A stretch of 7,256 bases of DNA from JAUREX01 sp964472135 (GTDB taxonomy: Bacteria > Pseudomonadota > Alphaproteobacteria > Rhodobacterales > Rhodobacteraceae). The stretch spans positions 1 through 7,256 of the forward strand of contig CAYYJB010000089.1 in the NCBI GenBank assembly GCA_964472135.1. Direction: 5' to 3'. Shown one piece after another: positions 6,335-7,256 of the stretch; the stretch's first letter is position 1, and each line of letters begins with the position of its first letter. The notes beneath the pieces are model-generated. The model saw nothing but the letters and a program-made list of their open reading frames with translations, was not told the origin of the DNA and did no database searches. A program made the position numbers and the translations under genes.

Positions 6335-7096
6335 CTAGCCCCCCGCCAGCAGCGCGGCCGCCCGCGCGGGATCGGCGCGCCCCTCGGCCCGCTGCCCGCC
6401 GCGCCCCTCGCGCGCGAACCCGCCGTCGGGCGCCCCGATCACCACCGTGTCGCAGAGGCCGAGAAAGAGCCCGTGCTCGACCACGCCCGTGACGGCCTCG
6501 AGTGCCGCGGCAAGGGCGCGGGCGTCGGGGATCGCGCCGCAGCGGATGTCGGCCACGAGGTTGCCCTCATCGGTGCGGAAGGCGCCGCCGCCGCGCAGCG
6601 CGACGGGGCAACCCGCAAGGCCCACCCCCTCGAGTGCGCGCGCGATCCGGCCGAGCGTGCCCTCGGCGCCGAAGGGGATGACCTCGACCGGGAGCGGGAA
6701 GGCGCCGAGGCGGGCCACCCGCTTCGAGGCGTCCGCGATCACCGCCATGCGCGCGGCCGAGGCGGCGACGATCTTTTCGTGCAGATGCGCGCCGCCCCCG
6801 CCCTTGATGAGGTCGAAGGCGGGGTCGAACTCGTCCGCGCCGTCGATCACGAGGTCGAGCGGGCCCGCGCGGTCGAGATCCTCGATCCTGAGCCCGAGCG
6901 CGCGGCCGAGATCGGCGGTGCGGCGCGAGGTCGGCACGCACAGCAGGCCCCGCGCCACGTGCGCGCGGGCCAGAAGGCGCACGAGCCACTCGGCCGTCGA
7001 GCCGGTGCCGAGGCCGAGCTTCATGCCCGGCGCGACGAGGTCGAGCGCCCCCGCGGCGGCGGCGTATTTGGCGAGATCGGCAGGCGAGAGCGTCAT
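6335..7096 (-). CDS. rpiA: Ribose-5-phosphate isomerase A
   Basis: This 253-residue cytosolic enzyme interconverts ribose 5-phosphate and ribulose 5-phosphate in the non-oxidative pentose phosphate pathway. The phosphate-binding GLGTGSTAEW lies at 28-37. The catalytic block DGADE is at 85-89, followed by K98 in IKGGGG and E107 in HEK. These correspond to D81, D84, K94 and E103 of the E. coli enzyme. IADASKRV (120-127), FPLPVEVIPFG (133-143) and GVVEHGLFLG (204-213) complete the family pattern. After the usual terminal APDGG (222-226) there is an extra tail of about 27 Arg/Ala/Gly-rich residues, so the protein is longer than E. coli RpiA (219). The open frame continues upstream to an ATG at 7210, but the ATG at 7096 is chosen because AAAGG lies 7 nt before it and homology begins there. 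It is the first gene of the visible minus-strand operon. Confidence 0.95.
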   Translation of the reverse strand: MTLSPADLAKYAAAAGALDLVAPGMKLGLGTGSTAEWLVRLLARAHVARGLLCVPTSRRTADLGRALGLRIEDLDRAGPLDLVIDGADEFDPAFDLIKGGGGAHLHEKIVAASAARMAVIADASKRVARLGAFPLPVEVIPFGAEGTLGRIARALEGVGLAGCPVALRGGGAFRTDEGNLVADIRCGAIPDARALAAALEAVTGVVEHGLFLGLCDTVVIGAPDGGFAREGRGGQRAEGRADPARAAALLAGG

Positions 7097-7103
7097 CGGT
7101 GGG

Positions 7104-7108
7104 CCTTT
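7104..7108 (-). promoter_or_regulatory. Ribosome binding site that decides the rpiA start
   Basis: AAAGG on the minus strand lies 7 nt before the ATG at 7096. The alternative in-frame ATG at 7210 falls within the left arm of a 15-bp stem and would add 38 residues with no resemblance to RpiA. No convincing sigma-70 promoter can be picked by eye in 7109-7186. Confidence 0.65.
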
Positions 7109-7186
7109 GGCTGTATCTTGGCGTCCATAGCGCAAAGGGCGCTGGGGATGCGAGGGGGAAAGGACGTCCACATACGGTTGGCGGGC

Positions 7187-7203
7187 GGGGGGCCTCGCCC
7201 CCC
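7187..7203. repeat. Short G6/C6 hairpin next to the large stem
   Basis: GGGGGG (7187-7192) and CCCCCC (7198-7203) form a 6-bp stem around CCTCG. The loop CCTCG can instead pair with CGAGG at 7246-7250, enclosing the larger hairpin, so two alternative folds are possible. It sits in the noncoding region upstream of rpiA. Confidence 0.45.
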
Positions 7204-7204
7204 G

Positions 7205-7239
7205 GCGCACGCCGACCCCTCGATGGGGTCGGCGTGCGC
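7205..7239. terminator. Perfect 15-bp hairpin with a CCCCCCGAGGGTATTT tail, terminator-like intergenic element
   Basis: GCGCACGCCGACCCC (7205-7219) pairs perfectly with GGGGTCGGCGTGCGC (7225-7239) around the loop TCGAT. On the plus strand the stem is followed by TCCCCCCGAGGGTATTT, running to the window edge. I recall similar stem plus GAG(G)(G)TATTT tails being frequent between genes in Rhodobacterales. No plus-strand gene ends to its left, so it more likely belongs to a gene beyond the right edge or is a stand-alone repeat. It may also insulate the rpiA operon from upstream minus-strand transcription. Confidence 0.55.
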
Positions 7240-7256
7240 TCCCCCCGAGGGTATTT

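Noticed and set aside
5028..6338. 436-codon open frame on the plus strand
   Set aside because: It is the antisense shadow of gor, which has all catalytic residues. The composition is that of codon-bias artefact and no domain is recognisable.
7109..7186. Sigma-70 promoter for rpiA
   Set aside because: I looked on the minus strand for -35/-10 pairs. GATACA and CTATGG occur, but no TTG-type hexamer at 16-18 nt fits either, so none is called.
7097..7210. 38-residue N-terminal extension of RpiA from the ATG at 7210
   Set aside because: There is no similarity to RpiA, the start lies within a strong stem, and a well-placed ribosome binding site serves the ATG at 7096.

Overview
The window is very GC-rich, densely coded bacterial chromosome. 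Its best fit is an alphaproteobacterium of the Rhodobacterales (Rhodobacter/Paracoccus relatives). The evidence is the gene order rpiA-gor-hflK-hflC-yjeT-degP, a ferredoxin closely resembling Rhodobacter capsulatus FdVI, a glutathione reductase with the CVIRGC active-site variant, and a hairpin followed by CCCCCCGAGGGTATTT at the right edge. I recall that tail as common between genes in this order. The taxonomy is inferred from protein character and synteny; no rRNA marker is present.

Layout from left to right. Positions 1-615 (+) hold the 3' part of a gene for a DUF1566/Lcl-type protein, open at the left edge and the only plus-strand gene. It converges on a GC hairpin with a [2Fe-2S] ferredoxin gene (652-975, -). 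A perfect 12-bp hairpin at 1018-1051 then closes a minus-strand block that reads from right to left: rpiA (6335-7096), gor (4974-6329), hflK (3728-4909), hflC (2856-3728), a yjeT/DUF2065 small membrane protein (2647-2859) and a periplasmic HtrA/DegP-type protease (1057-2541). The spacings are 5 nt, 64 nt, a 1-nt overlap, a 4-nt overlap and 105 nt, so a single operon with possible internal promoters before hflK and degP is plausible. Upstream of rpiA (7097-7256) there is no gene, only a ribosome binding site and a strong hairpin element.

How the genes work together. HflK and HflC are inner-membrane SPFH proteins that control the FtsH protease. YjeT is their usual small membrane neighbour. The HtrA protease handles misfolded proteins in the periplasm. 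Together they form an envelope quality-control set. RpiA (non-oxidative pentose phosphate pathway) and glutathione reductase (NADPH-dependent reduction of GSSG) form a redox/NADPH pair at the head of the cluster. The ferredoxin is a separate electron-transfer unit.

I found no undescribed system, CRISPR array, tRNA, IS element or phage integrase. The most unusual part is the DUF1566/Lcl gene, with a C-type-lectin-like C-terminus and less GC-biased 3' codons. The other items worth a look are regulatory hairpins, two C7 tracts inside the protease gene and the low-complexity glycine arm of HflK.
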